Translations under genes and position numbers: made by a program
Notes under the pieces: generated by a model
Database searches by the model: none
Seen by the model: the letters and a program-made list of their open reading frames with translations, nothing else
Told to the model about the DNA's origin: nothing
Origin: Anadara kagoshimensis
Lineage: Eukaryota; Mollusca; Bivalvia; Arcoida; Arcidae
NCBI GenBank assembly: GCA_021292105.1
Contig: CM037874.1
Span: 22,069,534-22,133,533, forward strand
DNA: 64,000 nt
Direction: 5' to 3'
In this document: piece after piece, positions 25,401 through 36,693 of the stretch
How positions within the stretch are numbered: the stretch's first letter is position 1
How the letters are laid out: each line of letters opens with the position of its first letter

Positions 25401-28400
25401 CTCTCTCTCTCTCTTACAGACCTTACCTTTGAAAAATGCAAAACGCTTGATTAAACTTTTTTTAAGTTTTAGCTAAATGAACAGGGACAGAGAAATTTAC
25501 AGTTAATAACCAACACCCCCTGAAAATAATAAAAACAAAAACAGAAAGAGGAATGGACTGAAGTTGACTTTAAGGTTTCATTATCAATATTATATACATG
25601 TATTTTATCAGATTTTGACTTTTAAGAAATACACATACCTGGTACAGCCGCTGGTACACCTCTACTAAGAGCTAACACGGTTGCCTTGGCATTTTGTTCT
25701 GGGGTATATTTTTTTGGACAACTCTGTCCAGCGGTCACCATATTTGGTTTCAATAATGTTCCTTCTAAGTATACATGGTGGTCAGCTAATGCCTTGTATG
25801 TAAATGCTAAAACCTGGAAAAGACAGTTTTACTAAATAATACAAGTTATAACTGAAATGGGATGTCATTTCAAAAGTGTCCCCCAAATAAACCCCAAATG
25901 GAACATCCATGAATCCCAACCATGTGAACGCTGTGAGTTCGAGTCCCGCTCGGACCACATGTGGGAAAGTGAATTTTCCTTGCCGTTGGCCTTTACTGAT
26001 TCACCTGGTATCAGTATAATGGACTGGGGGAGTGGTACGCTTGTCTGCGGCGTACTGACTCTGTGAGCTAGCACGGTAAAGTCGCCTGAGTGCGCGCTAG
26101 TACAAGGCAGACATACAACACACTCACACTTCACATGCATACACAAAATTGTTCATAGATTAATCCATAGAGATTAATTAAATAGTTCTCGTCGTGATTA
26201 GCTGAAAAATTGCTGATGCGACGTTAAGCAACATTCAACCAACCAAACCAACCAACCAACCATGTGAACCATGTGCATAATCAAAATTTGGATAGTCAAT
26301 GTCATGTCTACTCCATCTTAATACTGTTCTTATGAAGTTTCATAAAGATCTGTTTGCGACAAAAGTGGCAAACACCTGTGAAAACACATGTTACCGCAAT
26401 AATGCACAATACACATATTTATGTTAAGTTCAGTATTGCTGCACATACTTATTATAAACAGATAAATGCACATTTAATTTAACAATCAAATAAAATTGAA
26501 GGTAAATTGTAACTGTCATCAATAAATTAAATAATGTTAATTATTTTCTCAGAAGATGAAGTGACTACATTTTTTTAAATGTTTTGGGTTTTTTTTAATC
26601 AATAGTGACTTTTATTATTCTGTACATAATGGTAAAATTTTGTGTAAATTTCCAACATCATTCTATGGTAATCAGAAATTGATATGATCTTTACTGATAC
26701 ATATACAGGATTATGTCTAACCTGTTCTGTTACTTTCTGTGCTGTTTCCAGATCATGCTCTCCATCACACAAAACCTCTGGTTCAACTATAGGTACTAAA
26801 CCATTCTGAAATAATAAAGATGGCATGTTAGAGTATTTTACCAGATACAGTTAAACCTAGAAGCGGAAATGCTAAATTACCCAACAGCCGTTTTCTAAAT
26901 TTTTACATGCTTTTAACAATAGTACAGACTAAAATTAAACCTGTCAAATTAATGGTCTAGTTTAGGTTTGTTTAATACATATTTGAATGAGAAACATTGT
27001 TTTTATACAAAGGACCATTAGAGCAGTCTCAATATTTTATAAATGGGAACAGGGCCCTTATAATCAGTGGTCAAATAGCCAAAATTGTGAAAATAAAAAA
27101 ATATTAAACATTATATATAATTAATAAATTCCATCTTTATGATTGTCTAAAACGGTAACACGTGACCATTTGATCTCACATGATATACCAGGATTTTCCG
27201 GTGAATATAAAATTTGGTGTACGTCATTGATTTTTGTTGACGTTCTCGTGTAAAATGATTAGAACGTCATTAATTAAGTGTGCGCAAGTGATTGTGTCTC
27301 ATCCGGGATGCTTGTTATTTTTTTCATAGAACGCTGATGTTATGGCATTATCAATTTAGTGTGTAATTGATTGTGTCTCATCCAGAATGCCATTTATTTT
27401 TTCATAGAATCAGATTTAAAATGTCAGATTGATCTAATTAATGCGGGATAATTTTAGTGCGATCTGCCAGTCTCAACCAGGGTAAGCAGGGAAATCTAAC
27501 ATCGGTAAAATAGTTAGATTGCCTGGTCACAGGTTTGTGAAAACATTGTCAACCGAAGTGCCACAGTGGCTAAATTATATAATAAAACAGTTATGGACTT
27601 TTAGTGGTTATATATGGTGTGACATTCACCGGAAAAATAAAATATTGACCTCGGTTGTTGCCTTGATCAACATTAATTTTTACGGTGAATATCACACCAT
27701 ATACAACCACTAAAAAGTCCATAATTGTATATTATTGTTTTAATTGCAAATATATATTATTGGTAGTTTTATTTGTTTCCAAAATCATTTTTGACAATTT
27801 AATTAATTTTTCAATTCATTTCCTCATTTTTATCATCACTTTATTATTTTTCATAATTCAATGGTCAGTATTAGTGTTGAAATCCAGGCATCACGCTTGA
27901 ATTCACCTTGGTCAGTCTCCGACTAGTAAATCAAATTATGTGGGAAAACCAAAACTCTAGGATAAAAGGTAAAGGTACATCACATGCATATATGTCAGAC
28001 ATGTTAAAAATTTAAAACTTTATCCAATAGGGTTCGCCGCTGTACCACGTGATACCTTCTAACGTGTCTGCGAAACGCTTGTTTCCAATGGACAAGGAAT
28101 CGCCCAATATGACGTTTTTCCCGTAAAAACGACGTTATTCCGGGAATTTGTGACGTTGACGTTTTCCAAAATGTTCCGCACAAACGTTTAAGAGGTATTC
28201 ACCATGTGGTACAGCGGCGAACTCCATTTTATGCAACAACAATTAAACAAGAAATCTGTGAGCTACTGCTCACTTATTATTCCTCTTTTTAACATACGTT
28301 AGAAAACAAACAAAATGTGAAGTAAATGTCTGGTAGACTTAAAATCTGTCCTTGTGGCATGGAGCCTCATACTTGCCTCGCATACAAAGTTTCAAGTGGC

Positions 28401-31400
28401 TCTAATTAGTAGTTACCAAGAAATCTGTTGCGAAAATCTTTGTTTTAGATGGAAAAAAGGCTGAATGTAAAGAAGGACAGGGATGAAACAGTATACCCCC
28501 TCTTCAAAGTGGGAATGTCAATCCATAAGTGTTTTTTTTTTTTGGGGGGGGGGGGGGAGGGAAGGCAACACTGATAAAATTTGAATCACAACAATACATT
28601 CTTTAGTGGGTAAAACTACACCATCACATTTTGATACCTGTTGACAAATTGATGCATATCTGGCCAATACATTAGCATTCTCAAACATGGCCTGGTAGCT
28701 TGGTGTTTGATCACCAATCTTTAAGACACATCTCCACTTGGCAAACTCTGCTCCATCTTTTTTATACTGAGCACATCTTTCTGCCAGACCATCCAGACCT
28801 GTCAATAAAAATATTAAAATTAAAATCTGAAGAACATGATAAAATCAATACATGGGTACATGCTTGACTTCCAGAAGGCAATTAAACTACATGTATATAG
28901 AATAATGTAAGTAACTGGCTTGTTCTCAAATCCTATTTATGGCCCCATGTCACACTTAGAGTAAACAAGAAAGTCAAAAGGCAAATAGATGAGCATCTCC
29001 AATAAAACTATAGTACAACTGTAAATGCAATGTAATATAAAAACACATTTGTTGACTGGTTGTATTGTCCATGCCTATTAAGCATTTTCTAAACCGTTAC
29101 TGCATGGGTTTACATATTTTGTATATTAGCAGTAACAATCTGTCAGATTCACTAAAAAGTATCTAGCCAATACCATCAGAAAATACGGGGTGTTGGCACT
29201 GCTGTTGATGTTGGATGTACAGTTTGAGCTGTCCTTGAGTTTTGTACTTTCCCTGGTGGTACAGTCCAACCTGCCTTAACGGCCACCTCTGTATAAGGGC
29301 CACCTGCCACCTGCTTATAAAGGCCAGTAAAATTGTATCCCAATTGTTCTTTAATTCTTATTATTTCAACCTGTATATAAAGGCCACCTGCCCATAGAGG
29401 ACACTTTTATTGGTTCCCCTGGGTGGCCTTTATTGACAGGTTTGACTGTATACATATTTTTGTTGTGCATCAAATATATTTCCATCATCATGAATTTTTA
29501 TGTGATTATGATTTAACAATTTGGGAAAAATGAATGTATTATGACTGGAAAATAAATTTATCAAATCATTTTTTGCAGCAGAGATCTGAATAGATTCAGA
29601 CCAAGAATGGGTAGGGCTACAGCATATAATTGGTTTTAAAATGAATGTTTGAAAGATTGTTATTCATATTCATGGAAAATACATGTAGCAGTGTTCTAGT
29701 TCTCAATGACTTCATTACTCTAAGTGTCAATTATGCCAGCAGCCATCCTTATGAATCCCAAGTCACAAAATTTATAACAAATATTCCTTCCAGATCTACC
29801 CACCTTGTGTAGTAGATTCTCCGTCAGTTCCAGCCAGTGGTACAACACCCTTGTCTACTTTTATTCCTGGGATAATTCCTCTCTCTTTCAGGATCTTTGT
29901 AAATGGAACTCCATTTTTGGCATTCTGATAAAATGTTTCATGAAACAGAATAACGCCACTAATGTTCTCTGCTACAACTTTGTCTGCGGTGAACAGAAGT
30001 TCCCTGTATTTTCTACGATTTTCTTCATTGTTTTCAACATTAATGGAAGCTAGTCTTTTTCCCATTGTTCCTGCAAGATGAATTGATGTATACATAAATA
30101 CTAGTAATTATGTCAGAAGATATTCACTTGATATACCTAACACACGAAGGATGAGATATTAAATCTTAATTTTGAATGCAACTGTTTATATATATATTAC
30201 AAGTTGAGTAATGGTGTTTAACTTCCCAGTTAAGAATATTTCACTTATATCAAGCGTCACCAGCTATAGGTGAAAATGCAGAAATTGTCTGTGCCGAGTA
30301 ATGGTGTTTAACTTCTCAGTTAAGAATATTTCACTTACATCAAGACATCGCCTGCTATAGGTGAAAATGCAGAAATTGTCTGTGCCGAGTAATGGTGTTT
30401 TAACTTCTCAGTTAAGAATATTTCACTTACATCAAGCGTCACCAGCTATAGGTGAAAATGCAGAAATTGTCTGTGCCGAGTAATGGTGTTTAACTTCTCA
30501 GTTAAGAATATTTCACTTACATCAAGACATCGCCTGCTATAGGTGAAAATGCAGAAATTGTCTGTGCCGAGTAATGGTGTTTAACTTCTCAGTTAAGAAT
30601 ATTTCACTTACATCAAGACATCGCCTGCTATAGGTGAAAATGCAGAAATTGTCTGTGCCGAGTAATGGTGTTTAACTTCTCAGTTAAGAATATTTCACTT
30701 ACATCAAGACATCGCCTGCTATAGGTGAAAATGCAGAAATTGTCTGTGCCGAGTAATGGTGTTTTAACTTCTCAGTTAAGAATATTTCACTTACATCAAG
30801 ACATCGCCAGCTATAGGTGAAGATGCAGAAATTGTCTGTGCCGAGTGATGGTGTTTAACTTCTCAGTTAAGAATATTTCACTTATATGAAGACATCACCA
30901 GCTATAGGTGAAGATGCAGAAATTGCCTGTGCATTGTTATGATGGCATTATACAGCAGGGTTTTTTATCATGCCACCCCTACCGTGACACGGGACCTCGT
31001 TTAAGTTCCCACCCAAAAGAACCGTGACTAATTTCGTAATGCAAAGTACTTGGCTTAAGGACAGTCACTACTCACTTTCAAGTCTTGGGTCAGACCCGGT
31101 TGGGGTTTGAACCCATGACTTCCCATTTATGAACCAAGCACTCTACTAACTGAGCTACCACAGTGGTCAATTATGTTACGAGTGTCAAAACAGCCATATA
31201 TGGAAATTTTCACATCCATTATTTTCATGGGAATCCTCATTTCAACATGTGCAAGATATTTGCATACTTCTATTCAGGTTTGACAACACGTCTTTCGCAA
31301 TTTGTTCACATCTTCAGTTCTCTCTATTGCACATTGTGCAAGCAAGGCAAAAAGGAACAAAATATTAGTCATTGGGTAAGTCATCTCTTAGTAAGTTACC

Positions 31401-32151
31401 TGTCTACTAAGTAACTATTATATGCAGTAGTATATTGTTACAACTATTTGTGACGGCATTTTTAATGAGAGATGAACTACTAAGCTGCAATATTATACCA
31501 ACAGATCAATGTTTCATTATAATAACCAGTACATAGCATTATGATTAACTAGAATCTGCAAGATTGTTGTGGCCATGAGCACTGACCATTTGTAAAGACC
31601 ACATAATACAGGGCTTCTATTGGACCCTTTAGACCCTGTACCCAACTATGATTTTGCTGAAAATTGATTTCCATTCCGGCTTTCAGAAAGAAACAGTTGT
31701 GTTCTGATGGGTTAGCTCTGAGATATTGTAGATTGTTAACCAGACCTACGAAAGTCAAGGATCAAATGGAAATCTTTACACCATTTTTACAATCATATCT
31801 TAACCAAGATATTCCTGATCTTAAATCTAGCAACACTTCAAATCTTTATATTTTGATCATTTTTAAAATATTCAGGAATTTAAGGATCACCTCTAGCTTA
31901 GAAGTTTTTAGTATTTAGTTTTGTCAAAACTATTCAGCCCTCCCCCTTTCCAAAAAAAGAAACAAAACTTCCCCCTCCCAAAAAAATCTGTGAAAAAGGA
32001 GTCTGTGTATGAGGTATTTATTGACAAATTTATATTTACCTGTAGATTCATCAGCTGCTAGGATACCTTTACCAGGTGCTACAATAGCACAAGCTATCTT
32101 ATGTAGCTCATTCTCCTGCTCAGCAGTTAGGTATTGTGGGAAAACAGGCAT
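22451..32151 (-). CDS. ALDO: Fructose-bisphosphate aldolase, class I (paralogue 2)
   Basis: Same reaction and pathway as its neighbour at 10.9-16.8 kb. Seven coding exons: 32151-32040, 30070-29804, 28798-28638, 26805-26722, 25813-25639, 25183-24984 and 22543-22451. Lengths (112, 267, 161, 84, 175, 200, 93) and phases are identical to paralogue 1, again giving 363 residues. Catalytic positions are all kept (Asp34, Lys108, Lys147, Glu188, Lys230 in [10 protein letters not shown], Arg304). The protein starts [12 protein letters not shown] and ends ...VPKHSY. Differences from paralogue 1 include LKIGDQTPS versus LKIQQYTPS, and RGVPAAVPG where most aldolases, and paralogue 1, have RTVPPAV. An acceptor about 10 bases before the ATG again implies a non-coding first exon upstream. 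Introns share no obvious sequence with paralogue 1, so the duplication is old. Confidence 0.97.
22611..22862. repeat. Interspersed repeat (repeat-R family)
   Basis: Shares phrases with 48462-48675, 47948-48190 and the sequence flanking the SINE at 25.9 kb: AAGTGTCCTCCAAAATGA, AACTAGGAAAT, CCATGTGCACGATCAAAAT, then a TTCATTTGGGGATATAATAA tail. Non-coding family of about 230 bp, of unknown class. Confidence 0.5.
23119..24285. mobile_element. TIR element with TACTGTGAATTCATT ends
   Basis: The left end is TACTGTGAATTCATTAATTT (23119) and the right end is ATTAAATGTATTCACAGTA (to 24285), an inverted pair. Adjacent inner sequence is rich in TTTCGTGG/CCACGAAA. No transposase frame is visible. A second TACAGTAGAACTTCGATGG... 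element appears nested from about 23212. Confidence 0.6.
24334..24686 (-). mobile_element. SINE-B, tRNA-derived, near full length
   Basis: Read on the minus strand, the head begins near 24686 with TGACCACTGTGGTAGCTCAG, then TTGGTAGAGTGCTTGG (A-box-like), a degenerate B box, then a body ending GGATGTTAAACCC. It is a tRNA-derived SINE rather than a tRNA gene: the acceptor and T arms do not pair properly and the body follows directly. Confidence 0.7.
25391..25413. repeat. (TC)n microsatellite
   Basis: A short uninterrupted CT dinucleotide run in an aldolase 2 intron. Confidence 0.9.
25930..26257 (+). mobile_element. SINE-A, 5'-truncated, with target duplication
   Basis: Begins inside the tRNA-like head at GCTGTGAGTTCGAGTCCCG (B box), runs through a conserved body (GGGGGAGTGGTACGCTTGTC, GATGCGACGTTAAGCAACAT) and ends in an (AACC)n tail. 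It is flanked by AACCATGTGAAC at 25918-25929 and 26258-26269, a 12-bp target duplication. It interrupts a repeat-R copy. Confidence 0.8.
27583..27731. repeat. Palindromic MITE in aldolase 2 intron
   Basis: The left arm TTATGGACTTTTAGTGGTTA ... GGTGTGACATTCACC is inverted in the right arm (GGTGAATATCACACC ... CACTAAAAAGTCCATAA). Arms are about 55 bp with the loop near 27657. Confidence 0.7.
28032..28222. mobile_element. MITE with GTTCGCCGCTGTACCAC ends
   Basis: Terminal inverted repeats GTTCGCCGCTGTACCACGTG and CATGTGGTACAGCGGCGAAC flank a 150-bp interior that is more GC-rich than its surroundings. No coding capacity. Confidence 0.7.
29260..29450. mobile_element. TACAGTC-family MITE
   Basis: TACAGTCCAACCTGCCTTAA at the left and GACAGGTTTGACTGTA at the right are inverted, with internal GGCCACCT / AGGTGGCC-type pairs and a central ATCCCAATTGTTCTTTA. 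TA-flanked ends recall Tc1/mariner-derived MITEs. Three more copies lie in CCDC18 introns. Confidence 0.7.
30205..30933 (-). repeat. Eight-unit 91-bp tandem array grown from a SINE-B 3' end
   Basis: Units start at 30205, 30296, 30387, 30478, 30569, 30660, 30751 and 30843, each with GAGTAATGGTGTTTAACTTC and ATTTCACTTACATCAAGACA. The sequence of each unit is the 3' module of SINE-B. The array sits exactly where that module lies in the complete element next to it (30934-31169). Confidence 0.9.
30934..31169 (-). mobile_element. SINE-B head and body
   Basis: On the minus strand it begins TGACCACTGTGGTAGCTCAG, has an A-box-like TAGCTCAGTTAGTAGAG and a good B box (GGGTTCAAACCCC). It continues into the family body (GGGAACTTAAACGAGGTCCC region, TGCTGTATAATGCCATCA) and then the 91-bp array. 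Confidence 0.75.
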
Positions 32152-32600
32152 CTTTATTGACTCTGAAAAAAAAAGAAGTCAAATAAATTTAAAATTAGAG
32201 CCAACTCCAAAAACAACTACTAGTATTCATCACCACATGAAATATCATATTATCATACCCGTGACCAGAAAAATCTAGCTATTTTGCCAATGCTAAGAGC
32301 TTGTTTTGGGCAGGATAGTATTCATCCATGTTTAAGATATCCCTATCTCAAACTGTTACCAGTATAGGATTCTGTAGGTAAGGAATATCATTTTCACTGA
32401 GTAAGATTAAGGATTTATCCAGTGGTGGGATAATAGACGGCTAGTCAGCTGTCTCTGTGAGCTAGCACCTAAAGGTGCCCCCCTCCCCCCATTCCAGAGT
32501 CTGCACATTCGTACATTAACAAGGCAGACATAAGCATCATACAAACTCAGTCATGGTCACATCTGGCCCCAGTTTTCCAAAGCTTAATTAGCTTAATCAA
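32152..32600. other. Upstream flank of aldolase 2 coding exon 1
   Basis: Contains a polypyrimidine acceptor just before the ATG exon. At about 32435-32560 there is an eroded SINE-A body fragment (CTGTGAGCTAGCACCTAAAG, AAGGCAGACATAAGCATCAT). No gene seen. Confidence 0.4.
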
Positions 32601-33275
32601 TGATTAACACAAGATTTAAAATATCAATTAAAATCATCACATTATCAACAATGCCATAGATTTATCATGTTTATAGCCACATACTTTGTTTTGTTGAAAT
32701 TCTATTCATTTACTGCATTTTTAACATTAATTTCACAACAGATTTGAAATTATGCAATATTTAAATTTTGGCTAGTCAATTGATTAAACTAACCAGGCTT
32801 CGAACAACTCTCCCAGGTAGCCTTGAGTGTAATCTGGCTGACACCACAGTGCAAAAAATTTATCAATTAATTCATTTACTCATTCACTAAAGTCTTGTAT
32901 ATGTTTGTTTTTGATTGGTATATAACTTTTGAGTAATCACTGTTTGAACACTTTTACTAGCATTAATCCATCCATCCGTCTATTCATAATTTCATCAATA
33001 ACAATGTTGACTGTATATGCAGTTGTCATTTAAGTATGATAAAAACACTGAAGAAATATTCATGATATTATATTTATTTAATTGAAATTTACTTGCAAAC
33101 TTAAATTCCTTACATATTTAATTACATAATTAATATTCTTAACTGTATGAAATGATTAATGCATAGACATAATATTTTTCCTATAAAATACTCCAGTGAT
33201 TACCGTATATTATTATATGAAAGTGCATTAATGATGGAAGATAATGTATAATGTGCATGATTGGAATCTTGTATA

Positions 33276-33562
33276 ACAACGGGCACTATGGGCCTGATAC
33301 GCTCACCTGATAAATTAAGCTGAAATGTTAAAAAAAGCCCAAAACTGAAACCTCAATTTAAGAATTCACATAGAGATTAAAAGCTTTTTTTCCAAACAAA
33401 TTCAGTATATTCTTTTGCATCTGTGGAATTGACCTTTGAACCCCTTACCTTTATATATCAAAACGATTTTTAGACCAATACCTACACTATTCTAAGGTAC
33501 ATGTCTATACAAAATGTTTTGATTTTCTAGATAATCAAGCATTTCAATATCATTACACCTCT
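33276..33562 (+). mobile_element. Helitron-like 5' fragment (in copy A)
   Basis: AACAACGGGCACTATGGGCC then TGATACGCTCACCTGATAA match the left end of the elements at 1.9-8.5 kb. About one and a half degenerate 145-bp units follow, until a SINE-A interrupts. Repeated in copy B at 37719-38018. Confidence 0.65.
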
Positions 33563-33565
33563 AGA

Positions 33566-33950
33566 GGCTGCAGTGATCTAATGGATAAGACACAAGTCTA
33601 CAAATCCAGGGTCTATCACCGCTGTGAGTTCGATTCCCAGTCAGACCATGTGGGAAAATTAATTTTCCTTGTTGTCTGGCTTTACTGGTTGACCAGCAGT
33701 GTCAGTATAATGTGACTGGGGGAGTTGTATGCTTGTCTGCAGCGTACTGACTCCGTGATCTAGCACCATAAAGTCACCCCGAGTGTGCGCTGGTATAAGG
33801 CAGACCATAAAAAATAAACTCACACTTCACATGCATATACAAACTTGTTCACAGATTAATTCATAGAGATCAATAATGTAGTTTTCGTCGCAAATAGCTG
33901 AAAAATTGCAGATGCGACGTTAAGCAACATCCTACAATTCAACAACAAAT
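33566..33950 (+). mobile_element. SINE-A, full length (in copy A)
   Basis: A tRNA-like head, GGCTGCAGTGATCTAATGGA, carries an A-box-like segment and a B box GAGTTCGATTCCC. It is followed by the family body (CTGGGGGAGTTGTATGCTTG, GTGCGCTGGTATAAGGCAGA) and a GCGACGTTAAGCAACATCC tail. It is inserted within the Helitron-like fragment. Confidence 0.75.
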
Positions 33951-35040
33951 ACACTTCTACTAAGAGGGCAATATATGACTGAAACAAGTGAAACCCAGCC
34001 AGCTATAAAGCTTAATTTCAGCTTCTTAATTTATGATAATTCAACAAATACTCTGTATATAATGCCAGTGATTTTGTTTGCCTAAAATTAATACCGAACA
34101 AAGGTAGTTTCCCCACAAGAAAATGACTACATTTTTTTCCAATTTGATCACTAAAATAATAGTAAAATTCACAAAGAAAAAATGATATAATAGATATTTC
34201 AAAATATAACATATTTGCAGTGAAGATCCTAAGCTATTCTGCTATTGCAATCATGTCATTATGCAGTTTACTTCAAATTTTCCCACTTTAAAAGGTTACG
34301 AAGGCAATTTCTAAAAAAAATTAACAAAATCAATCAATGCAGATTAAACACATAAAAATTAAATTTGAGAAGCAAAATCTCAAAATTCAATGGATATATC
34401 TGAGTTTAAATATATATAACCATCAAACCTAACTGTTGTTCTCCTATGTAAATCTGGATATTTTCTGAGGTGAAGGATCGTTATCAGATTTTTAAGGTTA
34501 CAGGTACATTTGTACATGTAAGAAGATTTATGTGGGTCAGACAAGCAAGTAGATTGAGGACATTGGTAAACAGCTGATTGTATAGGACTATATATATCTA
34601 TCTATCATACAGCCAGTAGATAAGACAAATACCTTAGCATTTTAAAAATTTAAAAACTTGCTTATGTTCTAGTTATTTAAATAACCTTGAATAAAATTTA
34701 ATTGCCATAGCAATATTGTTTGCAAAAAAAACAACAATTGTATTTGATATCAAATAAGGTTATTTTGTATAATAAACTAATTATACATGTAAAGGCAACT
34801 TGAAGGAACCAATAAGAGTGCTTGTTATGTGCAGGTGCCCTTACATACAGGTTCAAATTACATAAAGAGCAATTGAGATTAAATTTTATTTGCCCTAAAA
34901 AGCAGGTGTTCTTTGTACAGAGGTGGTTGTTAATAGGCAGATTTGACTGTGTTTAAATCTTCTACTGAATTGTGCTTTATATGGCCTGCCCTGTTCCATA
35001 TTTTGCTAACGGTGGATTTTATCTGATATTAAGATTCATT

Positions 35041-35338
35041 GATTGAATGGAGTTTTACGTCACAGTCAAGAATATATCACTTATATCAAAATGTAACCAG
35101 CTATATCTGAAATGGCAGAAATCTTTACCTTTGCAGTACACACAGGAGGATTCTTTTACATGACAAGAGACATCAGTGTTTAAGGTCTCTTCGGAAAGAT
35201 ATGTGACTTTCATTTTTAAATGCCGAGTGCTTGACCAAAGCTGCTACTTATTTTCAAGTCTTGTTCAGACTATGTTCAAACCCATAACCTCCCAAATATG
35301 GAGCAAGCAATCTACCGATTGACCTACTGTATTGGTCT
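35041..35338 (-). mobile_element. SINE-B (in copy A)
   Basis: Diverged family member. The 3' module GGAGTTTTACGTCACAGTCA lies at the left and a tRNA-like head (TAGACCAATACAGTAGGTCA on the minus strand) at 35338. Partner copy at 39476-39766. Confidence 0.6.
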
Positions 35339-35934
35339 AAATTTGTGGATATTAAGTCAAATACAAAATAAATTTGATAACTTGGACTCCTGGAAATAGC
35401 TGAAGTGATGGACTGAGAAGATTTACTGAACTGATAACTAAACAGGATAGGATTATTATAATCAGTATTAAAAAGACCGTTGAGCAGAGTGATTTAAATC
35501 TGCAACTTCCTTGATTTTGTGGCGTTTCACATTTGTAACAGGCTTATAAATTAATGTATAATCTGAAGCTAAAGTTACTCACCTCTGACAAATTCAATGT
35601 TTAACTTAATTTCCTGATTTTATTTAGTAATTCTTGTTTCTACCTACCAGTACAGCTACCTTACAGATATTTAAACTTCAGATTTCACATTTCAATGATC
35701 AAGGATATTTATACGCCATAAAATAGCCCATCATTGATTGCACTATCTTTTTAAATGCTTATGTGGAGGTCCAACTAGGATGAGCCCAAGACTGAATTAT
35801 TTCTTGATGATAGGGGCTGTGGGAATTCACAGCCCCTATCTATCTATCATCAATAAAAAGGACAGCTGACAACAGAAATAAATTGGTCTAGGTGCACAAG
35901 ACCTGATCTCTAAGTTATCTTGATTCCATGCCAC

Positions 35935-36155
35935 TTACAGTACAGTCCTGTCGAAAGTTTAACACTAAGTCGGCGAGTTAGTGTCGAATCGTCGGCTCAC
36001 CTCGGCCTTCCGTTAACGATATATCGGCAGCTGATATTATATATCATTCGACAGCTTTTCGTCAACTACATATCCATATCTCGATGGTTCGGCAGCTTAG
36101 TTTCGACTCCTTTTTGTCAGCTCAGTGTTTAACTTTCGACGGATCTGTACTGTAA
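35935..36155. mobile_element. TTACAGTACAG MITE (in copy A)
   Basis: 221 bp with inverted ends TTACAGTACAGTCCTGTCGA and TCGACGGATCTGTACTGTAA. The inner part continues with AAGTTTAACACT / AGTGTTTAACTT. The interior is TCGGC-rich and non-coding. Copy B partner is 40378-40598, also 221 bp. Confidence 0.75.
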
Positions 36156-36228
36156 CAAGCAAATAAAAACCACACAGTCAAATGGCATTGACCTGTCCAC
36201 TTGACCTTTAAATATTTATCGTGGATAA

Positions 36229-36693
36229 TATACATTTATTGCCTTTGTGTGAGGGAGATATGAACATTTGTTCACCCGCAACGAGTCATATTTCCCGAGG
36301 GCGAAGCCCGAGGGAAATGTGAGTTGTTAAGGGTGAACAAATGTTCATATCTCCCTCACACAAAGGCAATAAATTGTTTATTATACCGAAAGATAACCAT
36401 GGCAATAAGAAAGACAGGAAGAAAGAAAATATTTAAAAAAAGACAGTCTGAAAACATCAATCCTTCGCCGATTCATTGTTTTTTCTCCTATCGGAACTCA
36501 TCGGAGGCAAACGCTAGAACGTCAAGACTGATTCTCCGTCGATGACGTCATATCATTGTGACGTCACGGTGTGTTCCGAAGAGGTGGGGTATGATGTTTT
36601 CAGAGGGATACACGATGTTTTCTCCACCCTGATCACATGATCCAACCATCCAATCAAATTACAGATAGCATCGTATTTTTCTAATGAGGTATA
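36229..36693. mobile_element. 465-bp transposon insertion absent from copy B
   Basis: Copy B reads GTGG-ATAA-ATGC where copy A has GTGG-ATAA, 465 bp, then ATAA-ATGC, so ATAA is a target duplication and the ends are TATAC/GTATA. The left part is a 141-bp palindrome (36234-36374) centred on GGGCGAAGCCC. The right part carries two perfect CRE sites (TGACGTCA at 36543 and 36559). No transposase is encoded. Confidence 0.8.

Noticed and set aside
36324..36545. Lys/Arg-rich plus-strand frame
   Set aside because: Lies inside the 465-bp insertion that is absent from the duplicate copy, and has no recognisable domain.
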